DNA of 41,233 bases from assembly GCA_903861075.1 (NCBI GenBank), contig CAIOSY010000001.1, positions 1-41,233 on the forward strand, read 5' to 3'. This document shows, in pieces, positions 1 through 8,569 of this stretch (its first letter is position 1; every line of letters starts with the position of its first letter). The notes below the pieces were generated by a model that was not told where the DNA came from, searched no databases, and saw nothing but the letters and a program-made list of their open reading frames with translations. A program made the position numbers and the translations under genes. The stretch is from an uncultured Nitrosomonadales bacterium. GTDB lineage: Bacteria; Pseudomonadota; Gammaproteobacteria; Burkholderiales; Gallionellaceae.

Positions 1-1229
1 AGCACAACCCGTTATTCAACTGGATGATCATCGTATGTGCTAATTTATTCGACTGGTCACATCTGCTCGAAGTGGCACGTGGGCTGACTATCTGTGCCAC
101 ACTCGCCAGCGCCACTGTGTTGTACTGGCTGGTATTGCGCTTATTTATGGATCGCAATTTTGACGTCTTTAGCGCGCTGGTTTATTTGACCTTCGAAGAC
201 GTGCTGATGTACCACGGCTGGCTGGCCTACGTAGACCCGATGTTCGCAACATTCATCTTCACATCTATCGCAGCCCTGTGGATAGCCTGCACAGAGCAGC
301 GTCAGAAACTGCTTTGGGTAGCAGCAATAGCGCTAACCTGCGCTTTCCTGAGCAAAGCCTTCACCGCCTACGTGTTTTACGGTATCGCCCTGCTAGTGCT
401 TGCGCGCACTCGCAGCAACCGCCAATTTTTACTCAAACCCGCCTCATTAGGCGCTCATGCCTTCATGTTGGCCGCACCCATGCTCTGGTTCAGACTCATA
501 CCATCCGGGCACGGGCAAAGCGGGCGCATGTTTAATGAAATTCTCGACAAACTCGCATTGCCGGATATCACCGCTTATTTCACCAAGCTCTTGTTATATC
601 CGCTGGAAATCTGGTCCGGACTGTTGCCTGTGGGCGCACTGGTCATATATTTTGCCTGGCGTCGACGCATTCAGGAAGTAGAACCATGGCCCGAACACTT
701 CCGTACTGCGTTGCTGATCGCAGCTGTTAACTTTCTTCCCTACTGGCTCGCACCGCACAGCGGCGTACGCTATCTGATGCCTGTCTATCCGCTGTTCGCA
801 CTGATCAGCGCACGTCTAATCTGGCGTTCAGGGACGGCGGCTATACATACCACCCGCTACTGGTTAGCCGCGACGATTGCACTCAACGTCATACTAGGAC
901 TGGTCGCATTCCCTCTTTATCAGCATCAGTATCGTGGCGAAAATTATGAACTGACGGCCAGCGACATCATCGCCCGCACACATCAACAGCCACTGTATAT
1001 CACCGACGTCACCACCAACGGCCTGAATGTAGCCGCCTATATCAACCAAAAACGCTATCCACAACAAACACTGCAATTTCCTCCTGCTAATTTTGATTCC
1101 GGATTTGTTATCTCCATGACCGCGGAGCCCAAACAGCTTCAAATAGTCCAAGAATACCAACTCGGCAGAGATAAACTATATTTGCTCTGTCGCGGATCTG
1201 CCTGCGCAGACGAATTAACGATAAAATAA
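1..1229 (+). CDS. ArnT-like GT-C (GT39/PMT-type) membrane glycosyltransferase, 5' end cut by window
   Basis: The frame is open to the window edge. The codons before the first internal ATG (position 24) read HNPLFNW, like the conserved H-P-P-L-x-x-W segment that follows the first periplasmic loop in ArnT/PMT-type enzymes, so the true start lies upstream. The remaining ~408 residues are a string of hydrophobic segments with a soluble C-terminal tail, as expected of GT-C enzymes that move a sugar from an undecaprenyl-phosphate carrier onto an acceptor on the periplasmic side. The segment around 780-830 (SGVRYLMPVYPLFALISA) matches the R-Y-x-x-P-x-x-P pattern common in this family. It sits upstream of wecE and a methyltransferase on the same strand. 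A GtrB-like and an ArnE/F-like gene nearby suggest it uses an Und-P-linked aminodeoxysugar. The acceptor (lipid A, core, O-antigen or protein) cannot be told. Confidence 0.75.
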   Translation, partial: HNPLFNWMIIVCANLFDWSHLLEVARGLTICATLASATVLYWLVLRLFMDRNFDVFSALVYLTFEDVLMYHGWLAYVDPMFATFIFTSIAALWIACTEQRQKLLWVAAIALTCAFLSKAFTAYVFYGIALLVLARTRSNRQFLLKPASLGAHAFMLAAPMLWFRLIPSGHGQSGRMFNEILDKLALPDITAYFTKLLLYPLEIWSGLLPVGALVIYFAWRRRIQEVEPWPEHFRTALLIAAVNFLPYWLAPHSGVRYLMPVYPLFALISARLIWRSGTAAIHTTRYWLAATIALNVILGLVAFPLYQHQYRGENYELTASDIIARTHQQPLYITDVTTNGLNVAAYINQKRYPQQTLQFPPANFDSGFVISMTAEPKQLQIVQEYQLGRDKLYLLCRGSACADELTIK

Positions 1230-1253
1230 CCCGTCCTTTTTTATGTGGCCTCA

Positions 1254-2393
1254 ATGAAACCTATTCCATTCAACAAGCCCTTCATCATAGGCCGGGAACT
1301 GTCACTGATTGCTGACGCCGTCGCTCAAGGCCATCTCTCAGGGGATGGCAAATACACCAAGCTTTGCAACCGATGGTTTGAAGACAAGCTGGGCTGCCTG
1401 AAAGCGCTGCTCACTCACTCCTGTACTGGCGCACTTGAAATGGCCGCCATTCTTTGCGACATCCAGCCAGGTGATGAAGTCATCCTTCCGTCTTACACCT
1501 TCGTCTCAACCGCCAACGCGTTTGTATTACGCGGTGTCATACCTGTGTTCGTCGACATCAGACCGGACACACTAAACCTGGATGAAAACCTGATCGAGGC
1601 CGCGATCACGTCCAGAACACGTGTTATCGTGCCGGTTCATTACGCGGGGGTACCGTGTGAAATGGATCGCATCATGGAAATCGCAGAACGGCACAATCTG
1701 CTGGTAGTTGAAGATGCGGCACAAGCACTGCTCTCCACCTACAAAGGCCGGGCGCTGGGCACAATCGGACATTTTGGTTGCCTGAGCTTTCACGAAACCA
1801 AAAACATCATCAGTGGTGAAGGCGGCGCGCTGCTGATCAATGATGAGCGTTTCACCGAACGTGCCGAAGTTATTCGTGAAAAAGGAACCAACCGTAGCCA
1901 GTTCTTTCGCGGTGAAGTGGACAAATACACCTGGGTAGATATCGGCTCGTCGTATCTGCCCAGCGAACTGGTCAGCGCCTTCCTTTATGCGCAACTGGAA
2001 CGCGCCGATGAAATCATCAATAAACGGCGCAACATTTGCACAGCGTACACCAAACAACTCGCCACCCTTTCAGCCGATCTGCGGATTGCGAATTTCGACG
2101 AAGACAGCAACGGCCACATGTACTACCTCATTCTAGATAGCCTGACTACGCGCAGCCAACTGATTACACACCTAAAGGCTCAATTTATCCATCCTGTCTT
2201 TCATTACGTGCCGCTACACTCTTCGCCTGCCGGTCGACGATATGGACGTACAGGTAGCAGTATGAAAATCACCGACGACTTGAGTGAACGACTGCTGCGA
2301 CTGCCCGTGTATTATGAAATGAGCGCAGAGGAAATCGCGCGTATTTGTGATGCAATTCGTGTTTTTTTCATCAGCAACAGAAATTTAGCATGA
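1254..2393 (+). CDS. wecE: dTDP-4-amino-4,6-dideoxygalactose transaminase (WecE/RffA)
   Basis: A PLP-dependent DegT/DnrJ/EryC1-family sugar aminotransferase of about 379 residues. It converts dTDP-4-keto-6-deoxyglucose to dTDP-4-amino-4,6-dideoxy-D-galactose (Fuc4N) with glutamate. Long stretches match what I recall of E. coli WecE: the PIPFN start, PSYTFVSTANAFVLRG, PVHYAGV, EDAAQ, FHETKN with the Schiff-base lysine near residue 183, and REKGTNRSQFFRG. I chose the ATG at 1254 because it gives the E. coli-like N-terminus. A GTG at 1245 is in frame and possible. The stop overlaps the next gene by 4 bp (ATGA). Its substrate would come from RmlA and RmlB, encoded at 15895-18728. Family assignment is firm; the amino-sugar's final use is inferred. 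Confidence 0.92.
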   Translation: MKPIPFNKPFIIGRELSLIADAVAQGHLSGDGKYTKLCNRWFEDKLGCLKALLTHSCTGALEMAAILCDIQPGDEVILPSYTFVSTANAFVLRGVIPVFVDIRPDTLNLDENLIEAAITSRTRVIVPVHYAGVPCEMDRIMEIAERHNLLVVEDAAQALLSTYKGRALGTIGHFGCLSFHETKNIISGEGGALLINDERFTERAEVIREKGTNRSQFFRGEVDKYTWVDIGSSYLPSELVSAFLYAQLERADEIINKRRNICTAYTKQLATLSADLRIANFDEDSNGHMYYLILDSLTTRSQLITHLKAQFIHPVFHYVPLHSSPAGRRYGRTGSSMKITDDLSERLLRLPVYYEMSAEEIARICDAIRVFFISNRNLA

Positions 2394-3265
2394 AAATTTG
2401 CTGTGCATGTAAGACCCGTTTCGCCAGCGATGGCTGGCGCTGCACCTCATGCGGTTTCACGCCTCCTGAAATAAATGGTTATCCAGCCCTAGCCGAAAAA
2501 CTGGCCAATTCAAACGAAGGATTCCATCCGGAATATTTCGGACAACTTGCCGCGCTGGAAACCGGAAACTTCTGGTTTCAATCTCGTAATGATCTAATTT
2601 TATTGTTAATAAAAAAGCACACATCCAACCTGCACGCTTTTCTGGAGATCGGTTGCGGCACAGGTTTCGTGCTATCCGGAATCGCTTCTGCGTATCCTTC
2701 GGCAAAACTGACGGGGGCTGAAATTTTCAGCGCAGGCCTGAGCTATGCCGCTCAGCGTTTACCTGCAGCTCAATTCTTGCAAATGGATGCAAGAGACATT
2801 CCCTTCGATGCGCATTTTGATGCCATAGGCGCTTTCGATGTGCTTGAACATATTGAAGAGGACGAAGCTGTGCTCAAACAGATGTACCAGGCGCTCAAAC
2901 CTGGCGGAGTGACAATACTGACCGTGCCGCAACACCCTGCACTGTGGAGCGCTCAAGATGAAATGGCCTGCCATGTCCGCCGCTATACGGCAAAAGAACT
3001 AATTGATAAGGCTTCGCGGGCGGGATTTGACGTGGTCGACAGCGGATCCTTCGTATCACTGCTACTGCCGCTGATGTGGCTATCGCGCAAACTGGGCAAT
3101 ACCCGTAATGACGGTCAGCACGACCCGATGGCTGAACTTCAAATCGGCACCGTCATGAATTATTTTTTGCGAACTATCATGTCTGCCGAAATATTTTTGA
3201 CGCGATTGAGTGTACGTTTCCCCGCTGGTGGATCGCTGTTTATCGTTGCCCGTAAACGCACGTAA
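2390..3265 (+). CDS. Zinc-ribbon class I SAM-dependent methyltransferase
   Basis: About 291 residues. The N-terminus has paired cysteines (C4, C7 and C18, C21) that resemble a rubredoxin-like zinc ribbon. A Rossmann methyltransferase core follows, with motif I LEIGCGTGF at about residues 85-93 and the later motif FDVLEHIEED. The F-W-F-x-x-R-N-x-L segment before the core is typical of a methyltransferase group that I recall beside polyprenyl-phosphate glycosyltransferases. The C-terminal part is hydrophobic, with segments around LLLPLMWLSRKLG that may sit on the membrane. It overlaps wecE by 4 bp and is probably co-transcribed with the ArnT-like gene and wecE. A role in methylating the aminodeoxysugar or its lipid carrier is inference; the substrate is unknown. 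Confidence 0.8.
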   Translation: MKICCACKTRFASDGWRCTSCGFTPPEINGYPALAEKLANSNEGFHPEYFGQLAALETGNFWFQSRNDLILLLIKKHTSNLHAFLEIGCGTGFVLSGIASAYPSAKLTGAEIFSAGLSYAAQRLPAAQFLQMDARDIPFDAHFDAIGAFDVLEHIEEDEAVLKQMYQALKPGGVTILTVPQHPALWSAQDEMACHVRRYTAKELIDKASRAGFDVVDSGSFVSLLLPLMWLSRKLGNTRNDGQHDPMAELQIGTVMNYFLRTIMSAEIFLTRLSVRFPAGGSLFIVARKRT

Positions 3266-3273
3266 ATCCGCAC

Positions 3274-3636
3274 TTATCCCTGACTGGCCACGACTAAACC
3301 CAGCACAATCAGTGCCACGCCGACAATCTTAAGCGTCGTGATGGGTTCGTGAAAAAAAATGCCGCTGGCCAGCATCACCACCACGAAGGTTAACCCCATA
3401 AAGGGATAGGCATGGCTCAACTGAAGCTTAGTCATCGCGGCCATCCAGAAAAATGAAGCCAGAAAAGCGGCGGCAAGCGCACTCACAATCCACGGATTAA
3501 GCAGCAAATGCAGCATGAAACTGATTTTTTCCGCCGTTCCCTGTGGCAATGAGCCCACTTTAAGAACTTGCCATTTGATGGCGATCTGACCATATACGGT
3601 CAAGAGGATGGTTAGGAAAATATAAAAATAGCTCAT
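3274..3636 (-). CDS. Small EamA/SMR-type membrane protein, ArnE/ArnF-like flippase candidate
   Basis: About 120 residues with four predicted membrane segments, the size of ArnE/ArnF and other small multidrug resistance proteins. The pattern AYPFMGLTFVVVMLASGIFF-HEP followed by a GVALIVLGLVV tail is characteristic of this family. ArnE/ArnF form a heterodimer that is thought to move undecaprenyl-phosphate-Ara4N across the inner membrane; only one subunit is seen here, so it may act as a homodimer. The ATG at 3636 is chosen; a GTG at 3642 overlapping the upstream stop is an alternative. It is the last gene of the minus-strand set gtrB-like, wecD-like, arnE-like, and ends 8 bp from the convergent methyltransferase gene. 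Confidence 0.78.
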   Translation of the reverse strand: MSYFYIFLTILLTVYGQIAIKWQVLKVGSLPQGTAEKISFMLHLLLNPWIVSALAAAFLASFFWMAAMTKLQLSHAYPFMGLTFVVVMLASGIFFHEPITTLKIVGVALIVLGLVVASQG

Positions 3637-3638
3637 AG

Positions 3639-4307
3639 TCACGTCGTCATGCGATGATAAACATCCTGAGGATGGTTGAAGGAAAAACCCAGCGAGGTAT
3701 ACAGATTAAGCACGGCCAGATTGCTGGCGGAAATCGAACTTTTCACCTCATCGCAGCCCGCTACCAGAAGCTCAGAGCATACCGTGCTCCACCAGAACTT
3801 TGCCAGCCCTTTGCCACGATATGCTTCAGCCACCGCGTGCAGCAACAAATTATTGCCACTATAAGCAATAAAGCCCGCCAACTCTTCATGCCAATACAAG
3901 CCATAAACCTGCTCAGCGGCTAGCAATTGCTTCAGCCAGTTGTCGTAGCGCAAGTCGGCCACCGCCCGCGACAAATTAAAATCGCGATGGAAACGACCAT
4001 GTTCAAATGCCCCGTGACAGATTTTCAGTGCCTGCTGCATATCAACCTGCTTAGAAACAGATATTTCAGAGTGGTTAAGCCTGCGCAGGCGAAGTATATT
4101 GCAGTGAGGCTCAATCAGCGTATCGCAGTAATAAAACCCGTATTCATGCAACAGCCTTTTATCGGCTAAAGGATCTAGCTTCAAAGTATAATGACCTGCT
4201 GTTGCCACTGACTGTTGCAAGGCTGCCTCAGAATATTCACACAATTCCCAGGTAGACATACCGAGCGCTGCCGTATCCCACGGCGTAGGCTTAATTAAAC
4301 TATTCAT
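3639..4307 (-). CDS. wecD: GNAT acetyltransferase, WecD-like (dTDP-Fuc4N N-acetyltransferase candidate)
   Basis: About 222 residues. The start at 4307 is set by a strong ribosome-binding site (AGGAGGT, 9 bases upstream); a longer frame to 4358 has no such support. The N-terminal PTPWDTAALGM resembles the L-x-W-D-x-x-F-x-G opening of WecD, and the middle has YCDTL. The C-terminal half carries the acetyl-CoA binding motif RGKGLA and the usual N-x-x-x-x-x-L-Y-x-x-x-G-F ending of GNAT enzymes. WecD acetylates dTDP-Fuc4N to dTDP-Fuc4NAc in enterobacterial common antigen synthesis. The presence of wecE on the opposite strand 1.2 kb away supports the same reaction here. The GNAT family is clear; the substrate is inferred from context and N-terminal similarity. 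Confidence 0.7.
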   Translation of the reverse strand: MNSLIKPTPWDTAALGMSTWELCEYSEAALQQSVATAGHYTLKLDPLADKRLLHEYGFYYCDTLIEPHCNILRLRRLNHSEISVSKQVDMQQALKICHGAFEHGRFHRDFNLSRAVADLRYDNWLKQLLAAEQVYGLYWHEELAGFIAYSGNNLLLHAVAEAYRGKGLAKFWWSTVCSELLVAGCDEVKSSISASNLAVLNLYTSLGFSFNHPQDVYHRMTT

Positions 4308-5238
4308 CAAATGTTGACCTCCTGACGATATACAGAGGCCGCTTCTTGCTCTCATCAAAAGTCTTACCCAGATAAATACCGATTATTCCGAGAATTGAGA
4401 TGATGATGCCGCCAATAAAATACAACGATACAATCAGGCTGTTCCAACCAGGGATAGGCGAGCCATAAAACAGCGCATGTCCGAGTATATAGAGGCCATA
4501 GCAAAAGGAAAAAAGCGCCATCATAAAACCAAAGCGCACCGCAAGACGCAATGGCTTATCTGAATAAGCGATGATACTCTCGGCAGCGAGCTTCCAAAGC
4601 TTGGCGAAAGTATAGGTTGAATTCCCTTCAAAGCGTTCTGCATGCTCGACTTCAATACTGGCAGTCGGAAAACCCACCCATTGCACCAAGCCACCAAAAA
4701 ATCGCAACTGTTCGCGCATTTGACAAAAACTTTCCGTCACTTTTCGCGACATAATGCGAAAATTTCCCGTCTCACCATCATATTCAATATCAGCCAAATA
4801 ACTGAACAACTTGTAAAACAGCCAGGAAGTCGCGCGTTTGAGTACAGGATCTTGCCTGACTCCGCGTCTGGCTAACACGATATCGTAGCCTTCCTGTGCC
4901 TTGGCATACAGGTGCGGTATTTCCTCTGGCCTGTCCTGCAAGTCGCAATCCATCACCACCACCCAGTCGCCATTGCAGTGATCAATACCCGCTGTGATGC
5001 CGTAATGCTGCCCGAAATTTCGACTGAACTGAATACCGCGCACACGCGAATCAGCCGCCGCCAGCCGCTCAATCACCTGCCAGGAATTGTCCCCACCGCA
5101 ATCTTCGACCAATACGATTTCAAATGAAGGCGTCACGCTCTCCAGCGCAACTTTCAAACGGCCATATAACTCATCAAGACAGCGTTCTGCCTTATAAACG
5201 GGAATAACAACGGAAATATGCGGTAAAGAATGGCTCAT
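4300..5238 (-). CDS. GtrB/ArnC-like polyprenyl-phosphate glycosyltransferase (GT2)
   Basis: About 312 residues. The GT2 domain starts ISVVIPVYKAE and has the metal-binding D-C-D at residues 97-99 followed by LQDRPEEIP, a signature of the dolichol/undecaprenyl-phosphate sugar synthase (DPM1/GtrB/ArnC) group. Two hydrophobic segments lie in the last 90 residues (around FGFMMALFSFCYGLYILG and LYFIGGIIISILGIIGIYLG), as in GtrB and ArnC. It would join a nucleotide sugar to undecaprenyl phosphate on the cytoplasmic face. It overlaps the WecD-like gene by 8 bp and heads the minus-strand operon. The sugar is probably Fuc4NAc by context, but no sequence feature proves it. Confidence 0.85.
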   Translation of the reverse strand: MSHSLPHISVVIPVYKAERCLDELYGRLKVALESVTPSFEIVLVEDCGGDNSWQVIERLAAADSRVRGIQFSRNFGQHYGITAGIDHCNGDWVVVMDCDLQDRPEEIPHLYAKAQEGYDIVLARRGVRQDPVLKRATSWLFYKLFSYLADIEYDGETGNFRIMSRKVTESFCQMREQLRFFGGLVQWVGFPTASIEVEHAERFEGNSTYTFAKLWKLAAESIIAYSDKPLRLAVRFGFMMALFSFCYGLYILGHALFYGSPIPGWNSLIVSLYFIGGIIISILGIIGIYLGKTFDESKKRPLYIVRRSTFDE

Positions 5239-5299
5239 GGCAGTTTTTCAGTATGTCTGTTTTCAAATTGAAGGAATGCCTTTCGGGCATGATTACAGA

Positions 5300-5965
5300 T
5301 CAAGTATTCCATACAATATTTTCTTTCAGCACCTTCAATGGTCTGCCGCCAATAATGCTATTGCAAAAACCCAGCCGTTTATTCAGCAAAGTTCCCGCTG
5401 CAATCACACAACTATCGGCACTACCAGCTCCCTTAATCACAGTCGACCGGCAGCCTATCCAGACATTATCCCCAAATATGATCGGCCTAGATTGGTTGAT
5501 CACCTGACCTGAAAAATCCCTGATTTCATGGAAATCATTATCCATCAACAAAACGTCCCATGATAACAAGCAGTCACTACCAAAACGGATATGCTCAGAG
5601 CAATAAATTGACATGTTGTTTCCGGCACGAAAATTTTTCCCCAAAAAAAGCTCACCAGAAACCTTTAGTTTCATAGCAGGACCAATTCTAGCTTTACCTA
5701 AAAACTTAATGCATCCAGATATATGCCACACCGATTGAACATTTTCATCAAACATGCCGGTGCGATCAAAGCCTATTTGAACAATTCCTGACCTACATTC
5801 ACCGATTTCTACCCGCCCCCCAAGACAGCCGAAGGCAACACGATGTGACACCCAAATCGGCAACTTGATAGCCTGGCTAAAGTTTAAATAATGGAAATTG
5901 AAATAAATTGTTTTTGGTAACGATCTCAACAATCTGACCGCTCTCAATAATTCCTTATAGATCAT
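5300..5965 (-). CDS. Left-handed beta-helix (hexapeptide) acyltransferase
   Basis: About 221 residues. The start at 5965 overlaps the upstream GT4 gene by 4 bp (ATGA) and has AAGGAG six bases before it; the longer frame to 5992 is unlikely. The C-terminal half shows isoleucine-rich hexapeptide turns (for example PIIFGDNVWIGCRSTVIKG and SCVIAAGTLLN) and ends IIGGRPLKVLKENIVW, typical of WcaF/NodL/LacA-like O-acetyltransferases of surface glycans. It is the last gene of the LPS operon at 5300-9833 and is visibly richer in A and T than the genes around it. Acetylation of a core or O-antigen sugar is likely; the acceptor is unknown. Confidence 0.8.
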   Translation of the reverse strand: MIYKELLRAVRLLRSLPKTIYFNFHYLNFSQAIKLPIWVSHRVAFGCLGGRVEIGECRSGIVQIGFDRTGMFDENVQSVWHISGCIKFLGKARIGPAMKLKVSGELFLGKNFRAGNNMSIYCSEHIRFGSDCLLSWDVLLMDNDFHEIRDFSGQVINQSRPIIFGDNVWIGCRSTVIKGAGSADSCVIAAGTLLNKRLGFCNSIIGGRPLKVLKENIVWNT

Positions 5966-7008
5966 CGATGCTCCTTGCAATTCAGCTGACAATAAAGCGT
6001 TTCATACTCTCCAGCTACTTCACGCCAACTGCGTTCGAATTTCGGGATTTGATCACCTCGCAAAAGCTGCTTCTCAACTGCATCTGCCCATATTTCAACG
6101 GATGCCGACAATGACAAAACCGAACCTGCCGCCGTTGTGACGTGAATCGCTGCCCCGCACACATCGGATATGACAACTGGGACACATGCCGCCATCGCCT
6201 CTGATATCACCATTCCATAGGGTTCAGCGCGTGCAGGATGCAATAAGACATCAAATTCCGTATAGTGCGAAACATTACTCCAACCCAACAGTTGGTCATT
6301 TTTAGCATCATTCAACAACGATTGCACCTCGGCCACATCGGGGCCAATCACACAAAACTTTAGAAAAGGCCGCTTGCGACGTAACTGCTTGATGATCTTT
6401 ACAGCGAAAGGCAAGCCCTTGCGCTTCCATTCCTTACCGACAAAGCCGACAACACCAGCATTTTCAGGTACATAACGGGATACGCGCGATGTGCAACTGA
6501 GCACGCCAGGCACAATAGGCTCAGTCAATTTATGCGCCAATTCCGGATAGTAATGTGACAACTGCTGCCTGATGAAAATAGAGTTTGGAACGATATATTT
6601 CGCTGTGGTTAATTCACACCGCTCCAAATACAACTGCATAACAACACGTATTGAAATCATACGCCACCACGGTTTCTCAAACACAGTCGCAAACGGCGGC
6701 CCATGAAAAGTCGTGATGTGATGGGACCTTAATCGTTCATTGCTGTGTATCACGCTGTCAGGACGTGGATTCGCGTCTAACCACCGTGTAACACGACGAC
6801 TAAAGCGCATCAAGGAAATCCATCTCGGACGCAGTGCTATGGTACCCAACTCATGCACGACGATGCCCTTGGGTTTATTTGCAAGACAGACTTCGCACAA
6901 CACCTCGACCTCATGACCTAAATTGCGCAATTCCCGGGTTAACTCCCAGACATAGCGTTCCATTCCGCCGACCGGCCCGTAACGCCGCACCACATGCAAT
7001 ATCTTCAT
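5962..7008 (-). CDS. GT4 family glycosyltransferase (GT-B fold)
   Basis: About 348 residues. The N-terminus MKILHVVRRYGPVGGMERYV has the glycine-rich donor-proximal turn of GT4 enzymes. The C-terminal domain has the nucleotide-sugar binding EPYGMVISE (E-x7-E) motif at around residue 264 and FVGKEWKRKG earlier. It lies between a GT2 gene and an acyltransferase gene with 4-bp overlaps on both sides, so it belongs to one translationally coupled operon. The role is transfer of a sugar, probably a hexose or heptose, during LPS outer-core assembly. The specific linkage is not predictable from sequence. Confidence 0.85.
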   Translation of the reverse strand: MKILHVVRRYGPVGGMERYVWELTRELRNLGHEVEVLCEVCLANKPKGIVVHELGTIALRPRWISLMRFSRRVTRWLDANPRPDSVIHSNERLRSHHITTFHGPPFATVFEKPWWRMISIRVVMQLYLERCELTTAKYIVPNSIFIRQQLSHYYPELAHKLTEPIVPGVLSCTSRVSRYVPENAGVVGFVGKEWKRKGLPFAVKIIKQLRRKRPFLKFCVIGPDVAEVQSLLNDAKNDQLLGWSNVSHYTEFDVLLHPARAEPYGMVISEAMAACVPVVISDVCGAAIHVTTAAGSVLSLSASVEIWADAVEKQLLRGDQIPKFERSWREVAGEYETLYCQLNCKEHR

Positions 7009-7817
7009 AGGTATTGATCCACACCTTGAATGGCACGAGTGTGACTGGCGTTAAGTACAATCTGAAGGCGCTGGCGATTTTCTATCAGTTGTGAACGATC
7101 GTTTTCACTGTGCCATAAATGAAATACAGGTACTGAAAACCGTGCCGACTTATTATTTATCCCTGCACGCAACAATCGTATCACCAGATCGGAATCTTCC
7201 AGCCCCCAACCACTATAGCTTTCATCCAGACCATTCACACGCAACAAATCCGCCCTCCACGCCGACAAATTACAAGTTTTCGCACCTTTCCAGCGCAAAG
7301 GGAAGCGCTTACGCAACCCCGTTAAAGCGGGCAAGTGTATCAATGGCAATAAACGTTCAATATGTCCACACCATCGCGCCCTCAGCCAGTCACCGGTTCG
7401 CCATAAGTGGATAGGCAATTTTTCGCTCAATACTTTCTCAGTAAATGAGCGCGTTAACATTAACCGATTGCCTGACAAGAACCAACCGCGTTCCGCCAAA
7501 TTGCGATGACTGGCCACAAAACCCGGTGGAAAAACACAATCACCATCCACAAAAATAATATATTCAGCTTTCGTTGCCGCCAGTGCACGGTTTCGAATTG
7601 CAGCGGCTCGAAATCCCAAGTCATCCTGCCAGACATGCTTAATAGCAAATGGGGAGCGCACCTTATAAGTTTCAATCAGATCAGCCGTGACCGGTGTAGA
7701 ACCATCATCTGCTACAATGACTTCAAAATTCAGATCAGTCTGAACCACGCAACCTTCTAACACAGCAGCTAAGGCATCAGGGCGGTTATAGGTGGTAATA
7801 ATCAAGGCGATACGCAT
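7005..7817 (-). CDS. GT2 family glycosyltransferase with galactosyltransferase-like C-terminal motif
   Basis: About 270 residues. It begins MRIALIITTYNRP, followed by VIVADDGST and the metal-binding FVDGDCVFPPGF. The later segment GWGLEDSDLVIRLLRAG is the W-G-x-E-D-x-D-L motif shared with GT7/GT27-type C-terminal domains. Such proteins occur often in LPS core clusters. It overlaps the downstream GT4 gene by 4 bp and shares one base with the upstream GT2 gene. Donor and acceptor sugars are unknown. Confidence 0.85.
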   Translation of the reverse strand: MRIALIITTYNRPDALAAVLEGCVVQTDLNFEVIVADDGSTPVTADLIETYKVRSPFAIKHVWQDDLGFRAAAIRNRALAATKAEYIIFVDGDCVFPPGFVASHRNLAERGWFLSGNRLMLTRSFTEKVLSEKLPIHLWRTGDWLRARWCGHIERLLPLIHLPALTGLRKRFPLRWKGAKTCNLSAWRADLLRVNGLDESYSGWGLEDSDLVIRLLRAGINNKSARFSVPVFHLWHSENDRSQLIENRQRLQIVLNASHTRAIQGVDQYL

Positions 7818-8569
7818 TATGATTTACTGTTAAGCAACATTAGTTTCACGTAACGGTAATAAGTGCCTTCCGCATTTGAGACCGCCAACATAAAGCCCTC
7901 TCTCCCATCCAGAAAACCACCACGCAGCACATAGCTACGCATAAAACTCCAGATTCCGCGTACTACGGCGCCGGACAACGAAGTCTGCCTGCCCTTTTGC
8001 TGCATCATCGCGGCTCCAGCTGAGGAATACTGATTAACCTTATGTAAGACTTCTTCTAAATCATCAAAAGCAAAATGCAACAACTCACCTGACAGTTTAC
8101 CCGGCACACCTTCAACCAATAACTTTTCATGAACTAAGTTATTACTAAAATGTGCCTTATCCCGTTTAAAAAGCCGCACAATATGATCGGGATACCAGCC
8201 AGAGTGGCGCATATATCGCCCACAATAACTGGAAATTCTAGAAATTTCATAAGAAGAATAATCACTATCCGGCTTTAGTAATACCGTTTCGATTGCTTCT
8301 CGCAACTCAGGCGTCACGCGCTCATCGGCATCGATCGAAAATACCCAACTACACGTTGCGTACGACAAAGCTCGATTTTTTTGGATACCAAATCCCGGCC
8401 AATCATGAACAAACACTGACGCACCTAACTCACGACAAATAGCGACAGTTGCATCACTACTGCCTGAATCAACGACAATAATTTCATCTGCCCAAGCAAC
8501 CGATGCTATGCAGGCACGAATATTAGCCGCCTCATTTTTAGTGATGACGATCACGGATAGCTTATTCAT
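7817..8569 (-). CDS. GT2 glycosyltransferase of the WaaE/KdtX LPS-core type
   Basis: About 250 residues. The start MNKLSVIVITKNEAANI, VVDSGSSDAT, the D-A-D-E-R metal site, GRYMRHSGWYPD and the C-terminal GGFLDGREGF are all hallmarks of the WaaE/KdtX group of small GT2 enzymes. In Klebsiella, WaaE adds beta-1,4-glucose to heptose I. The ATG lies inside the 3' end of waaL (8-bp overlap). A second, broken copy of the start of such a gene is found at 10387-10437. Function as an LPS inner-core transferase is likely; the exact sugar is inferred only from the family. Confidence 0.85.
   Translation of the reverse strand: MNKLSVIVITKNEAANIRACIASVAWADEIIVVDSGSSDATVAICRELGASVFVHDWPGFGIQKNRALSYATCSWVFSIDADERVTPELREAIETVLLKPDSDYSSYEISRISSYCGRYMRHSGWYPDHIVRLFKRDKAHFSNNLVHEKLLVEGVPGKLSGELLHFAFDDLEEVLHKVNQYSSAGAAMMQQKGRQTSLSGAVVRGIWSFMRSYVLRGGFLDGREGFMLAVSNAEGTYYRYVKLMLLNSKS

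Noticed and set aside
5277-5291. ATGCC/GGCAT hairpin as terminator of the LPS operon
   Set aside because: Only a five-base stem and no T-run on either strand.
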